A stretch of DNA of 20,691 nt, from the IMG/VR virus record IMGVR_UViG_3300025652_000702, positions 1 to 20,691 of that record. One strand, given 5' to 3'. The translations under genes were made by a program, and so were the position numbers. The stretch is from a virus. Every line of letters starts with the position of its first letter. The first letter of the stretch is position 1. Below are positions 1 through 7,560 of this stretch, piece by piece. The notes under the pieces were generated by a model. That model was given only the letters and a program-made list of their open reading frames with translations, ran no database searches and was not told where the DNA came from.

Positions 1-314
1 CGGCCAGCCTTATCCAAACCTTCGTCTGTATCTGGAATCACCACAGCATTTTTGAAGATCTGTGTGTAATTTGACAAACGAGTGGTCGCCGTGCGGGCTT
101 CCGCTGCCGTGGCGTCACCCTCGATATGCGCGTTAGTTGTGCTTGCACGCAGTGCATCCGTTTGGTGTTCAACAAGCGTGTTGGACGCTTTTACTTTAGC
201 GCATTTTGTGAAAAATGGAGTTTCTTCTGGAGAAATCTGAGTGATAACATCACTTAAATCTTCCTTGATGCCGACAGCGTCGTAACTGTCAAATGTATTG
301 CCTGGCTGTGCCAT
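1..314 (-). CDS. Major capsid protein, N-terminal 104 codons (runs off left edge)
   Basis: The reading frame starts at the ATG at 314-312 and stays open to the window edge, so about 104 residues are visible. It begins MAQPGNTFDSYDAVG and continues with an ITQISPEETPFFTKC segment. This opening is typical of the DUF5309 / SU10-type major capsid proteins (HK97 fold) that form the icosahedral shell. An AAAGGG Shine-Dalgarno-like element lies 7 to 8 nt before the ATG. It follows the scaffold gene by 20 nt, the usual scaffold-capsid order. The assignment rests on recognising the N-terminal sequence plus position after portal and scaffold; the body of the protein is outside the window. Confidence 0.85.
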   Translation of the reverse strand, partial: MAQPGNTFDSYDAVGIKEDLSDVITQISPEETPFFTKCAKVKASNTLVEHQTDALRASTTNAHIEGDATAAEARTATTRLSNYTQIFKNAVVIPDTDEGLDKAG

Positions 315-334
315 GTCTTAGCCCTTTCGAGACT

Positions 335-1309
335 TTAAGGTTGGATCAACAAGTCAACCGCATCCTCGATGCGGCCTGACTTCTGCAGGCGCGTCTGCGC
401 CTTATTGCGAGTTGCAGCAGTGCTTGAGCTTTTTCGTTTTTTTGCGCCTGACGAAATTGGAGCAACTTGGCTACCCTTGGCTTGCGCGGTTTTGCGCTTG
501 CTCTGGAGCTGTCGCCACTTTGTCGCGTCGTTTAAAACGCGCACCATTCTGGCATCTCTGACGCCTTGTATTTCCTCAGTTGAGAAGCCGTAATGCTCTG
601 TGCCAACGTCGTGCAGTCTCCGCTTGAAAACTTCGCCCTTCTCAGGGTCGGCAATGTCGGGGATATACTCGGCCAGAAGCGCGGCTTGTTCCTGCAAATA
701 TTGGTTCTGAGCGTGTGCTTGCTCAGTTTGCCGTTGTTGCTGAATTTGCTGCACTTGTGCGGCGTTTTGTTGGTACGCGGCTTGATCCTGTTCAAACTGT
801 GCTTTGGCCTCGATCCAACCAATCGGATCGTTTGGGTCATAGACAGGTGGGACAGGCGGCTGCATGCCGCCTTGGGCGGCATTGTTGTAGATTTGTACGA
901 ATTGTTCTTGCTGCTGCGCGAGATGCTGTTGTCGCTCCTTGAACTGCTTTTCAAGGCGCGAAACTTCTTGCATTCGCTGGTTGATGTAACTTTGCCCGCT
1001 CGCAGATTGCTTTAGTTGATCCAGTGTCCAATTTTCATTCTTGCCGTTTACTTTCACGGTGAATGTATCGGGTGTCTCAGTGTCGGCCTCTACCTCGTCA
1101 AATTCATCTGCGCCTATTTCATCGTCGTCGGACGCCTCGACGTCATCCTCGCTTTGAGCTTCAACCTCAACGTCATCGCTTTCAGTTTCCTGAGTTGGCT
1201 CTGGCGTATCCTCTAAAACTTCGCTTGGATTGTCATCACCAGCCTCTTGCTCTGGTGGTTGTATAAGCAGCTCGGCGGCTGCGTAAAGGTCAGTCGTGCT
1301 ATCACTCAC
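335..1309 (-). CDS. Capsid scaffolding protein
   Basis: This 324-aa protein has the charge polarity of phage scaffolds. Residues 19-80 are extremely rich in Asp and Glu. Residues 105-140 and 165-212 are Gln-rich and probably helical or coiled coil. The last 55 residues are strongly basic (KKRK near 290, many Lys/Arg after 265). Scaffolds direct capsid protein into procapsids and are then expelled or degraded; basic C-terminal helices bind the coat protein in P22-like systems. It sits between the portal region and the major capsid gene, as expected. An oddity is that the pentapeptide LLIQP occurs at residues 14-18 and again as the last five residues. Function is inferred from composition and context, since scaffolds are poorly conserved. 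Confidence 0.8.
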   Translation of the reverse strand: MSDSTTDLYAAAELLIQPPEQEAGDDNPSEVLEDTPEPTQETESDDVEVEAQSEDDVEASDDDEIGADEFDEVEADTETPDTFTVKVNGKNENWTLDQLKQSASGQSYINQRMQEVSRLEKQFKERQQHLAQQQEQFVQIYNNAAQGGMQPPVPPVYDPNDPIGWIEAKAQFEQDQAAYQQNAAQVQQIQQQRQTEQAHAQNQYLQEQAALLAEYIPDIADPEKGEVFKRRLHDVGTEHYGFSTEEIQGVRDARMVRVLNDATKWRQLQSKRKTAQAKGSQVAPISSGAKKRKSSSTAATRNKAQTRLQKSGRIEDAVDLLIQP

Positions 1310-1318
1310 GGTGCTATC

Positions 1319-1555
1319 CTATTTGCTACGATTCAGCATCACTTCGTCGCCAATGGCGGCATCAAGCTGTGCTTCAATCAGATTAAGCGCACGCATGATT
1401 GCATGTGCATCCTCACGCCGCTCAATTTCGGCGGCGCTGCTCGTTGCAAACGTGATGAGTTGATTTTCTCTAACCTCGTTGCAGAAGGTCATGAAAGCTG
1501 TGTCTTTTTTAAGACGCTTGGCTTCCTCTGACTGTATTCTTACAACTGTGGACAT
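1319..1555 (-). CDS. Small conserved-looking phage protein between portal and scaffold
   Basis: This is a 78-aa, Glu/Ala/Arg-rich, probably all-helical protein with no signal peptide or membrane segment. It has the feel of the short uncharacterised proteins often found between portal and scaffold genes, but I cannot name a family. The start at 1555 is supported by a GGTGA Shine-Dalgarno-like element a few bases upstream. That element lies inside the arm of an 11-bp inverted repeat (1556-1566 with 1597-1607), so translation could be controlled by RNA structure. It ends 9 nt before the scaffold gene. It could be a head-assembly accessory or a small regulatory protein; neither is shown by sequence. 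Confidence 0.7.
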   Translation of the reverse strand: MSTVVRIQSEEAKRLKKDTAFMTFCNEVRENQLITFATSSAAEIERREDAHAIMRALNLIEAQLDAAIGDEVMLNRSK

Positions 1556-1607
1556 AAATCACCCGTAACGTTTACGGGTATCATAATACCGTAGTCACGG
1601 GTGATTT
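1556..1607 (-). promoter_or_regulatory. Nested alternative inverted repeats at the start of the capsid genes
   Basis: Two perfect inverted repeats share one arm. The outer pair is 1556-1566 with 1597-1607 (AAATCACCCGT / ACGGGTGATTT, 11 bp). The inner pair is 1561-1568 with 1572-1579 (ACCCGTAA / TTACGGGT, 8 bp, 3-nt loop). A further small dyad is 1577-1581 with 1586-1590 (GGTAT / ATACC). In the minus-strand transcript, the segment directly before the ATG at 1555, which contains the ribosome-binding site, can pair either with the far arm or with the near arm, but not both. There is no T-run after either hairpin, so a simple intrinsic terminator is unlikely. A translational switch or a protein-binding operator fits better. 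Confidence 0.6.
1577..1591 (-). promoter_or_regulatory. Near-palindromic motif CGGTATTATGATACC, copy 1
   Basis: Read on the minus strand, this 15-bp element differs at one position from the plus-strand sequence at 18321-18335. It is a near-palindrome (GGTAT / ATACC around four bases), which suggests a dimeric DNA-binding protein. Both copies lie in short intergenic gaps of an otherwise fully coding window. Confidence 0.4.
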
Positions 1608-1612
1608 ACCAA
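1583..1612 (-). promoter_or_regulatory. Weak candidate sigma70-like promoter for the head genes
   Basis: On the minus strand TTGGTA (1612-1607) and TATTAT (1588-1583) are separated by 18 nt. The -35 box matches the consensus at only four positions, the -10 box at five. The -10 box lies inside the near-palindromic motif at 1577-1591, so a repressor or activator bound there would control it. If real, it would give the small protein, scaffold and capsid their own transcript. Such matches occur by chance, so this is tentative. Confidence 0.25.
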
Positions 1613-1620
1613 AAATGGCG

Positions 1621-3714
1621 TTACTGTTGCGGGCCTTGCTGGCCCTGAGCCATGCCTGCCATCGTGCGGAATTTATCTTGCTCCGCCTTGACGGCAGCTA
1701 CGTCAACATTTGTTGCGTATTTTCCGTAAGTTTGGGCGGCTTGCACCATCAGGTCTTGCGCCATTTGATCGCGTGCCAGATCGTCAGCAGCGGCAGCTTT
1801 TTGTGCATCAAGTTGCAATTTTGCCATGTCGCCCTGCATTTTTGCTTGCGCTTTCATTTGTTCGGCTTGCAAGAATGCCGCGTTCGGATCTTGCTGTTGT
1901 TGCTGCGCCATCGCCGCTTGCTGTTGCTGCTGCATCATCAGCATCTGCTGCTCCATCTCAGGCGTCATCGGCGCAAAATACCTGTCAGCGTTGCGCACGC
2001 CAGACGCTGCGAGCAAGTCGGCTAGTGTGTTGCGCATGTTGGTCAAACTGACAATGCCGTTCATTGGCCCCATAGTCTGATAAACTTGCTGCTGAACTGC
2101 CAGCGCCTGCTGAAGCGCAGCGGCCTTTTCATCCTTGCGACCAGTGCCGAGGCCGACGTTGATTTGCACGTCCATGCTGATGTCCCAAATTCGCGGATCG
2201 ACGGGCGCAAAGCTGCCATTGAGCCGCATCATTTGCTCTTCATCAACATTCTTATGGACAATGCGCAATATCAGCCCAAACAAATCGCGCACGCCGCTGG
2301 CGAGATTGCGCGTCATAACTTCAACGCTGCCTTGCGCCGCTTCAACGGCTGCGTCTACGCCTGATTTTGTTGTGCTTTGCAGTGCGTCAGCGTTAAGCGC
2401 GACGTTGTTTGAAACGCCAGATTTGGCTTCTACAAGCTGATCCATGTAAGTCAGAGCTGCAAGCGTTTGGCCTGCTGTGAAGGGCGTTGTAATAGGTTGA
2501 AGCGCGTTGGGCGAACGCAGCCTGACCACAGCGCCAATTTCATTATTTAAGACATCTGACATTTCTGCTTGCCCTTGGACGACGCCGATTCTAGGATTGT
2601 TGACCATTGCAACATTGTCCAGAATGCCGCGCAAAATGGCTGTCGCTGCGTCCTGATCGTCTGTGAGCATTGATGCCAAGCTGTTGCCGAAAAAAGTGTG
2701 CGGCTCTGGGTTGTGTTCAAAAATGCAGAAACAAATTTCATCGGTTGGCTCATGATCCAGCAGCTCATACTTAGTGCCGCCGAGCAGAAACTTATGCAGC
2801 ACCGGGTAGCCAGTGCCGTCGACATCCATGCGCATGTAAGCCTCTGTGACCGTGACAGGCTTCATTGACTTGTCCATCTCGTCACTGTCGGAACTGTCGT
2901 GATCATAGCCTTGGCGCTCGTAAACTTCTGCCTCAGTCATTTCTGAGCCGCTGTCTATGCTGTCGAGCTTGTAAACAATTTCTGGGTCTATGCCCATGCT
3001 TATTAGATCGCCAGCGCGCATTTCAGTGCGGTGCGCAGAAATGTAGCTGTCTTTTAAACTGCGGCAATTGCGATCAACGAAAAATTCCTCTGGCGGCACG
3101 CTTTCTATGCACAGTTTACCCTTCATTGTTTGCTTACTAAGTTTAACCTCATGTATGGGCATTTCCATCTCAGCGCCAAATTCGTTGACTGACAGTGACA
3201 TCTCCGTTGAATGCTCCAGCACTGTGACGTCGTCATCGCTAACAAGCAGCGTGTATTCATCGTCGGACAGGTCTGTAAACGTGTAAATCTTGCTTTCTGG
3301 GTAGTCGCGGTAATACGCTTTCAACACGCCTTGACCTTTAACCAGACTATCGTGGAATGCGTCTGACAACAGTTTAAACCCGTCCAACCGCTCAAACTCA
3401 TGGCTAACGAAAGCTGACGCCTGCTCGGCCATTTGAACATCTTCTGGCCCGCGCGGAATAAACTCTACCGGGCGAGTGGATGACATGAAAACGCGCATTA
3501 GAGAAGGCTTAACAGCGCGCACAACGTCGCGCACTTTAGAGCTGACCACTTTTGAGCGTCCATCTTCGTGGCCGATGTCTACCTCGCCATCCATGTAGCG
3601 CTGCGCTTTCAGGCGTGCGTCACTTATTTCGGATTCTACAAAATCAACTGCCTCATCCATCGCATTTTGGACAATCCCAGCAATCTCGTCGTCGGTCATA
3701 GGTTTAGGTTGCAT
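1621..3714 (-). CDS. Portal protein (P22-like)
   Basis: At 697 aa this has the size of P22-type portals, which form the dodecameric ring at the capsid vertex through which DNA is packaged and ejected. Typical traits include the acidic helical N-terminus, the region around residues 60-90 (SKVVSSKVRD followed by SLMRVFMSSTRPVEFIPRG), the VPPEEFFVDRNCRS stretch at about 206-219, and a long helical C-terminus. Residues 583-611 hold two poly-Gln runs, followed by Ala/Gln/Lys-rich helices that could build the C-terminal barrel. A GAAGGA Shine-Dalgarno element lies 6 nt before the start. It follows the 762-aa ejection protein by 12 nt and precedes the 78-aa, scaffold and capsid genes. Confidence 0.88.
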   Translation of the reverse strand: MQPKPMTDDEIAGIVQNAMDEAVDFVESEISDARLKAQRYMDGEVDIGHEDGRSKVVSSKVRDVVRAVKPSLMRVFMSSTRPVEFIPRGPEDVQMAEQASAFVSHEFERLDGFKLLSDAFHDSLVKGQGVLKAYYRDYPESKIYTFTDLSDDEYTLLVSDDDVTVLEHSTEMSLSVNEFGAEMEMPIHEVKLSKQTMKGKLCIESVPPEEFFVDRNCRSLKDSYISAHRTEMRAGDLISMGIDPEIVYKLDSIDSGSEMTEAEVYERQGYDHDSSDSDEMDKSMKPVTVTEAYMRMDVDGTGYPVLHKFLLGGTKYELLDHEPTDEICFCIFEHNPEPHTFFGNSLASMLTDDQDAATAILRGILDNVAMVNNPRIGVVQGQAEMSDVLNNEIGAVVRLRSPNALQPITTPFTAGQTLAALTYMDQLVEAKSGVSNNVALNADALQSTTKSGVDAAVEAAQGSVEVMTRNLASGVRDLFGLILRIVHKNVDEEQMMRLNGSFAPVDPRIWDISMDVQINVGLGTGRKDEKAAALQQALAVQQQVYQTMGPMNGIVSLTNMRNTLADLLAASGVRNADRYFAPMTPEMEQQMLMMQQQQQAAMAQQQQQDPNAAFLQAEQMKAQAKMQGDMAKLQLDAQKAAAADDLARDQMAQDLMVQAAQTYGKYATNVDVAAVKAEQDKFRTMAGMAQGQQGPQQ

Positions 3715-3726
3715 GTGCTGTCCTTC

Positions 3727-6015
3727 TTAAAATGCGCTAGGCTGTAGGCCCGTTAAGCTTTGAATGCGCTCATCTATTAAATTTCGATTATCTTGGTTTT
3801 GCGCCGCTGCGCCGCCTGCGCCGGGAAGCATGCCAATAGGATCTGGAGTTGGGCTGGCCTTGAGTGCGTTTGCAGTAGCGCCTGCGCCGTATGCTTTAAG
3901 TAGCGGCGTCGTTACAAATTGATCCATCAATGGAAGCCTGCCAGCAATTTGCACGGCGCTGCTTGACCCAAGCGCGGCGGCAATGCGCCCAATAAGGTTG
4001 AAAGCTGAGTTGGCTGAGTTTGAAGCGTTAACCTCGCCGCCAGTTGCGCGCGCTGCGACGTTTGCAAACTGCTCAATTAGATTACGCTCTTCTTGCGTAA
4101 ATAGCGCTTTAATGGCTGTCGGGTTAGCTTTCATCAGCTTTTTCCATTCAGCGCGCAATTTAACGCCAGAAAAAATATCGTCGCCCGATTTGGTTGCCGC
4201 GTCACCTTTGGAAAACAGATTTATAAACGCCTCTTGCCTAATTTGATTCCACTCAGAAGTGGGCAGCATTTTCTTTAACGTAGCAATGTCGTTAACGATT
4301 TGACCCGGCTTCATTAGCTTTGAATTATTAGCGCCAAGTATATAATTTGCAGCGCCCTCTGGAGTGACTTTTAAAACGCTTTCACCGTCTCTGACTGTCT
4401 TTTCAGTCAACGCTTTTAATATGCCACTTTTGCTTTTCCAAGTTGCAGCAAAATCAGCATAGTTTGAAACTGCGTTTGACCATGCTTTGACGGCTTCTTG
4501 ATCGCCAGATATTAAGCTGCGCTCAAAACTATTAGCCATTTGGTCATTAAATACTTGCTTGAGCTTACTTGCCGCAACGCCCTCTGAACCGCCATCAGCA
4601 ATTTGGTTTGCAACTTTTTGACGCCATGCAAACAGATCGCGTATGCTGCCGCCTTTTTCTGACATAATGTCAGTGAGGCTTGAGAGTAATACGCTTGTCT
4701 TTGGCATATTTGCCAGCTCAAAGTTTTCACTGATAGCATCGTTAGACGCTTTCAGCAGCGCGCTACCCGCGCCCTCATCTACGAATGCAGGGCCAGATTG
4801 CCTTGCCGTTCTGTAAAGATCGTCGGCGGTCTTTTTGGCCGCATCAAACTGAGTGTTAAGCGCATCGGAAACAGCCTGACCGCCTTGAAAGCCTTGCTCT
4901 CTGCTTATAACTGGGCTGTCGCCTGCAACCCGCTGTTGGATTGCGTCAACATTTTGTTGAATTGCTTGCTGCGCTGATGCAGCTCGATCATTAAGCATGC
5001 CAGCGGATGACTCTCCGTAAGCGCCACTGCGCACACTATCCTCAAACAATTGTTGGCCCTTGTCGCCAGTAACTTGACCCTTTGTTAGTGGCACTGGTAC
5101 GGGCAGTGTGCCTGCCTCAGCAATGCGTGCAGCCTCGTCAACGTCAACGCCTTGGCGAACTTGCTGGCTCATTGCCGCCGCCATTTCTTCACGCGCTTGT
5201 TCTGGGTCTAATCCAGCCTTGCGCATTTGCTCCGCGATTTCTGGCTTGATGTTGCCGTATTCATCCAGCACAGATTTAGGATTTGATTTAAACAATTTAG
5301 CAAGTTGACCAAGCATGCGTGTGCCTAGCTGCGCAACCGCTTGACCAGCAGCGCCGCCGCCAGCACCGTAAACTAAATCGCTAAATTTAAAGTCATCGTC
5401 AGCCATTTGCGAACTGCCAAGCTCAACTAGGCCAGCTTCAGTTGCGCCTATTGCTGCCGCTGCTTTATACCCAGTTGGCGCTTGTGAAAGCAGGCCGTAA
5501 CCCTTGGTCAGCCCTTTTGCCAAGCCAAGCGCGCCCGATATTTGCATCAAGTTGGTTACGTCCAAACCTTTTGGATTTGGGTAAAAGCGCGTAAATTGCT
5601 CTGTGGCTTTGCCGTCACGGTAAACTGGCGAGGCAATGACCAAATTGCCAAAACTGTCGGTTTGCGCTTCAGCGTTCGGAATAATGTTTTTAATACCATT
5701 TTCTAAGCGGGCAGGGTCGTTAGTTGTCGTAAGCAATGCCAGCATTGCAGTTGCCTTGCCTTTCGGCAGGCCAAGCCCAGCATTGTATGCCAGCGGTATG
5801 TTGGCCTCTTTTTGATTGCCCTTAAACCAATCGCCCGCGCGCTCAAGAATGCCACGCTCGTCAGTTTCTAACTCTTTAGGGTTGTTAATTTCGTTCAGCA
5901 TTTCCTCTATAGACAATAGGTTGTTGTTTTCTTGGTCAGACCACTTAACTACGCTATTGGACGTTTGAGCCTGCTGTTCTTTAATGCCCGCTAGCATTTC
6001 CTCTACAGTAGCCAT
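3727..6015 (-). CDS. Large ejection / internal virion protein (DNA-transfer type)
   Basis: This is a 762-aa Ala- and Gln-rich protein without transmembrane or enzymatic motifs that I recognise. Gly/Ala-rich stretches (about residues 155-200 and 215-240) could insert into membranes. A conserved-looking LTKGQVTGD motif lies near residue 315, and a long helical central region follows. Size, composition and position between the virion lysozyme and the portal fit proteins that are packaged in the head and ejected to help DNA cross the host envelope (compare P22 gp16/gp20). The N-terminus is odd: VEEMLAGI (4-11) and IEEMLNEI (36-43) flank residues 23-32, which are encoded by an exact 30-bp copy of part of the tail-hub gene. 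The stop of the upstream gene is 1 nt before this ATG. Confidence 0.7.
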   Translation of the reverse strand: MATVEEMLAGIKEQQAQTSNSVVKWSDQENNNLLSIEEMLNEINNPKELETDERGILERAGDWFKGNQKEANIPLAYNAGLGLPKGKATAMLALLTTTNDPARLENGIKNIIPNAEAQTDSFGNLVIASPVYRDGKATEQFTRFYPNPKGLDVTNLMQISGALGLAKGLTKGYGLLSQAPTGYKAAAAIGATEAGLVELGSSQMADDDFKFSDLVYGAGGGAAGQAVAQLGTRMLGQLAKLFKSNPKSVLDEYGNIKPEIAEQMRKAGLDPEQAREEMAAAMSQQVRQGVDVDEAARIAEAGTLPVPVPLTKGQVTGDKGQQLFEDSVRSGAYGESSAGMLNDRAASAQQAIQQNVDAIQQRVAGDSPVISREQGFQGGQAVSDALNTQFDAAKKTADDLYRTARQSGPAFVDEGAGSALLKASNDAISENFELANMPKTSVLLSSLTDIMSEKGGSIRDLFAWRQKVANQIADGGSEGVAASKLKQVFNDQMANSFERSLISGDQEAVKAWSNAVSNYADFAATWKSKSGILKALTEKTVRDGESVLKVTPEGAANYILGANNSKLMKPGQIVNDIATLKKMLPTSEWNQIRQEAFINLFSKGDAATKSGDDIFSGVKLRAEWKKLMKANPTAIKALFTQEERNLIEQFANVAARATGGEVNASNSANSAFNLIGRIAAALGSSSAVQIAGRLPLMDQFVTTPLLKAYGAGATANALKASPTPDPIGMLPGAGGAAAQNQDNRNLIDERIQSLTGLQPSAF
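5920..5949 (-). repeat. 30-bp in-frame repeat, copy in the ejection-protein gene
   Basis: Positions 5920-5949 are identical to 11999-12028. In both genes the segment is read in the same frame as exactly ten codons (VKWSDQENNN). Flanking bases differ on both sides. In the tail-hub protein the peptide lies in a normal-looking propeller segment, so the hub copy is the more likely source. Confidence 0.9.
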
Positions 6016-6016
6016 A

Positions 6017-7555
6017 TTATTGACTCCGCTTGGCTTCTAACGCCGCCACAAATTGCGTTCGCTGTGCGCTGTTTAGACTGTTATAATTTGCGTAAACTTC
6101 GTTTAACTCATCTTCCGTCATATCCATGTAAAGATTGCCGCCCGCGCTTGCTGCTGAAGTGTCTCTTCTTTCCCTGACTATCTGCATCCAATCACTGCGC
6201 GTGTTGTTTGGGTTTTGCAAAAACATTGCTGCTTCTTCTGTGTATTCGCGTAATTTTCCTAAAACAATTTTACGATCTACCAAAAATTTGCGTAGCTCGT
6301 CTGGCTTGGCGGTGGATGGATATGCCGTCGCCATTGCAATACTTAGCTCTTTCTCTGAAAGCGCACCGAATGTTACTGACGAAACTACATCCAAGCCCAT
6401 GCGGCGCAGCGCGCTTGTGAGCTGCGCGCTTTGACTTGTAATGTCGGGTAAGAAGCCTTCAATTATGCCTGATTTTGCATTATTATCAATAGCAGTAATT
6501 GCTTGGTTAATATTTGAAATACTTGCTGACAGCTTTCCAGCTTTATCAAATGCTTGGTCAACATATTTTTGTTGAAGTTTCGCCGATTCAGACAACCCTT
6601 CGCCAACTGCTCTATTATCTAGTTCAAACTCATTAGCTTCCTTTAAGACTTTTTCAGCTTCTTGTCCCGTCACTAATTTTCCTGACGGATTATAAACTTT
6701 AACGCCGTTATCTGTCACAGTGTAGACAGTGCCGTTCAAAAACTTTTGAGTTGATCGCGTTGTGTCATCAGTGCTGCCAAATCTTTGTTTTAAAATTGCC
6801 GACATAGCGTCACGCCCGTCAATATCTCCAGCGTCAACCATGTCAGCAATATCATCCATGCCAGCTCTTCTTAAATACTCAACAGTCTTATTACGGCGTT
6901 TTTTCTCCGTGCGCTGATTGCGAATATCTGCAATTGCTTTTGACAGATTTGGGTCTGGATTCATCGTCTGCGAGTTAAGCCAGTTTGCGATATTTCCACT
7001 TAGGTCTTTAAAGCTGTCACGCTCATAAAACTTCTGGCCTGTTTCGCCCGCTGCGCCCGGTTGCATTTTTTGTAAGCCGAGGTTTGCGAGTAAGCCGCCG
7101 CCTAAGTTTTGTTGCATTGGTGCATTCCTTCTTTGGCGCGATTGGTTGAACATGCCGGGGGCGGCTAGGGGCGCTGTTTGAGCCTTGTAGCCTTCCCAAG
7201 CGCCTGTTCCTTGCGTGTCGAAAATCCAGCGGCCAATCTTATCTTGCGTTGCTTGGTTAAAAACTTGGTCATCTGAAATATTAAGGGCTTTGACCGCATC
7301 TTTGAGCGTGCGGCCAACAACTTGGTAAGCGCCAAGCGGCGTTGAAAGTACGCCCTCTGGATTGGTTTTTTTAACGTACCGTGCGTATTCGCCACTAGGA
7401 TTTGTAAAATCTTTTAGCTGGCCAATCGTCATTTTGGTCACGTCAGTATTTTCAAACAAACCGCCAGGTCTATTCTGGTAGTTATACAGTGCGCTGTAAT
7501 TGCCGCCGCTTTCGCCAGCAAATATTCCGCGCTGTGCTGTTGCCCAATCAACCAT
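6017..7555 (-). CDS. Virion-associated lysozyme-like / transglycosylase ejection protein
   Basis: This 512-aa protein has an N-terminal lysozyme-like domain (about residues 5-125). E15 in FAGESGGNY is the candidate catalytic glutamate. STPLGAYQVVGRTL (71-84) resembles the GxYQ segment after the active site in lambda-endolysin-like transglycosylases. The protein probably opens the peptidoglycan during DNA entry. The remaining 380 residues are helical and charged, with a Lys/Arg-rich stretch near 216-222, and resemble an internal protein rather than a free endolysin. There is no signal peptide. The start at 7555 lies 5 nt after the upstream stop; GGAG and AGCGGA sequences precede it. Family placement is by motif, not by database match. 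Confidence 0.7.
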   Translation of the reverse strand: MVDWATAQRGIFAGESGGNYSALYNYQNRPGGLFENTDVTKMTIGQLKDFTNPSGEYARYVKKTNPEGVLSTPLGAYQVVGRTLKDAVKALNISDDQVFNQATQDKIGRWIFDTQGTGAWEGYKAQTAPLAAPGMFNQSRQRRNAPMQQNLGGGLLANLGLQKMQPGAAGETGQKFYERDSFKDLSGNIANWLNSQTMNPDPNLSKAIADIRNQRTEKKRRNKTVEYLRRAGMDDIADMVDAGDIDGRDAMSAILKQRFGSTDDTTRSTQKFLNGTVYTVTDNGVKVYNPSGKLVTGQEAEKVLKEANEFELDNRAVGEGLSESAKLQQKYVDQAFDKAGKLSASISNINQAITAIDNNAKSGIIEGFLPDITSQSAQLTSALRRMGLDVVSSVTFGALSEKELSIAMATAYPSTAKPDELRKFLVDRKIVLGKLREYTEEAAMFLQNPNNTRSDWMQIVRERRDTSAASAGGNLYMDMTEDELNEVYANYNSLNSAQRTQFVAALEAKRSQ

Positions 7556-7560
7556 TCCGC

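Noticed and set aside
593-1216. Plus-strand hydrophobic frames opposite the scaffold gene
   Set aside because: The Leu- and Val-rich sequence is explained by antisense reading of Gln- and Asp/Glu-rich codons; no start signals.
1556-1607. Intrinsic terminator after the portal gene
   Set aside because: Neither hairpin is followed by a T-run on the minus strand, and the next gene starts directly at the hairpin base.
1615-2025. Plus-strand Leu/His/Cys-rich frame of 136 codons opposite the portal C-terminus
   Set aside because: It is the antisense of the Gln/Met/Ala-rich portal tail (CAG/CAA read as CTG/TTG); no promoter or ribosome-binding site.
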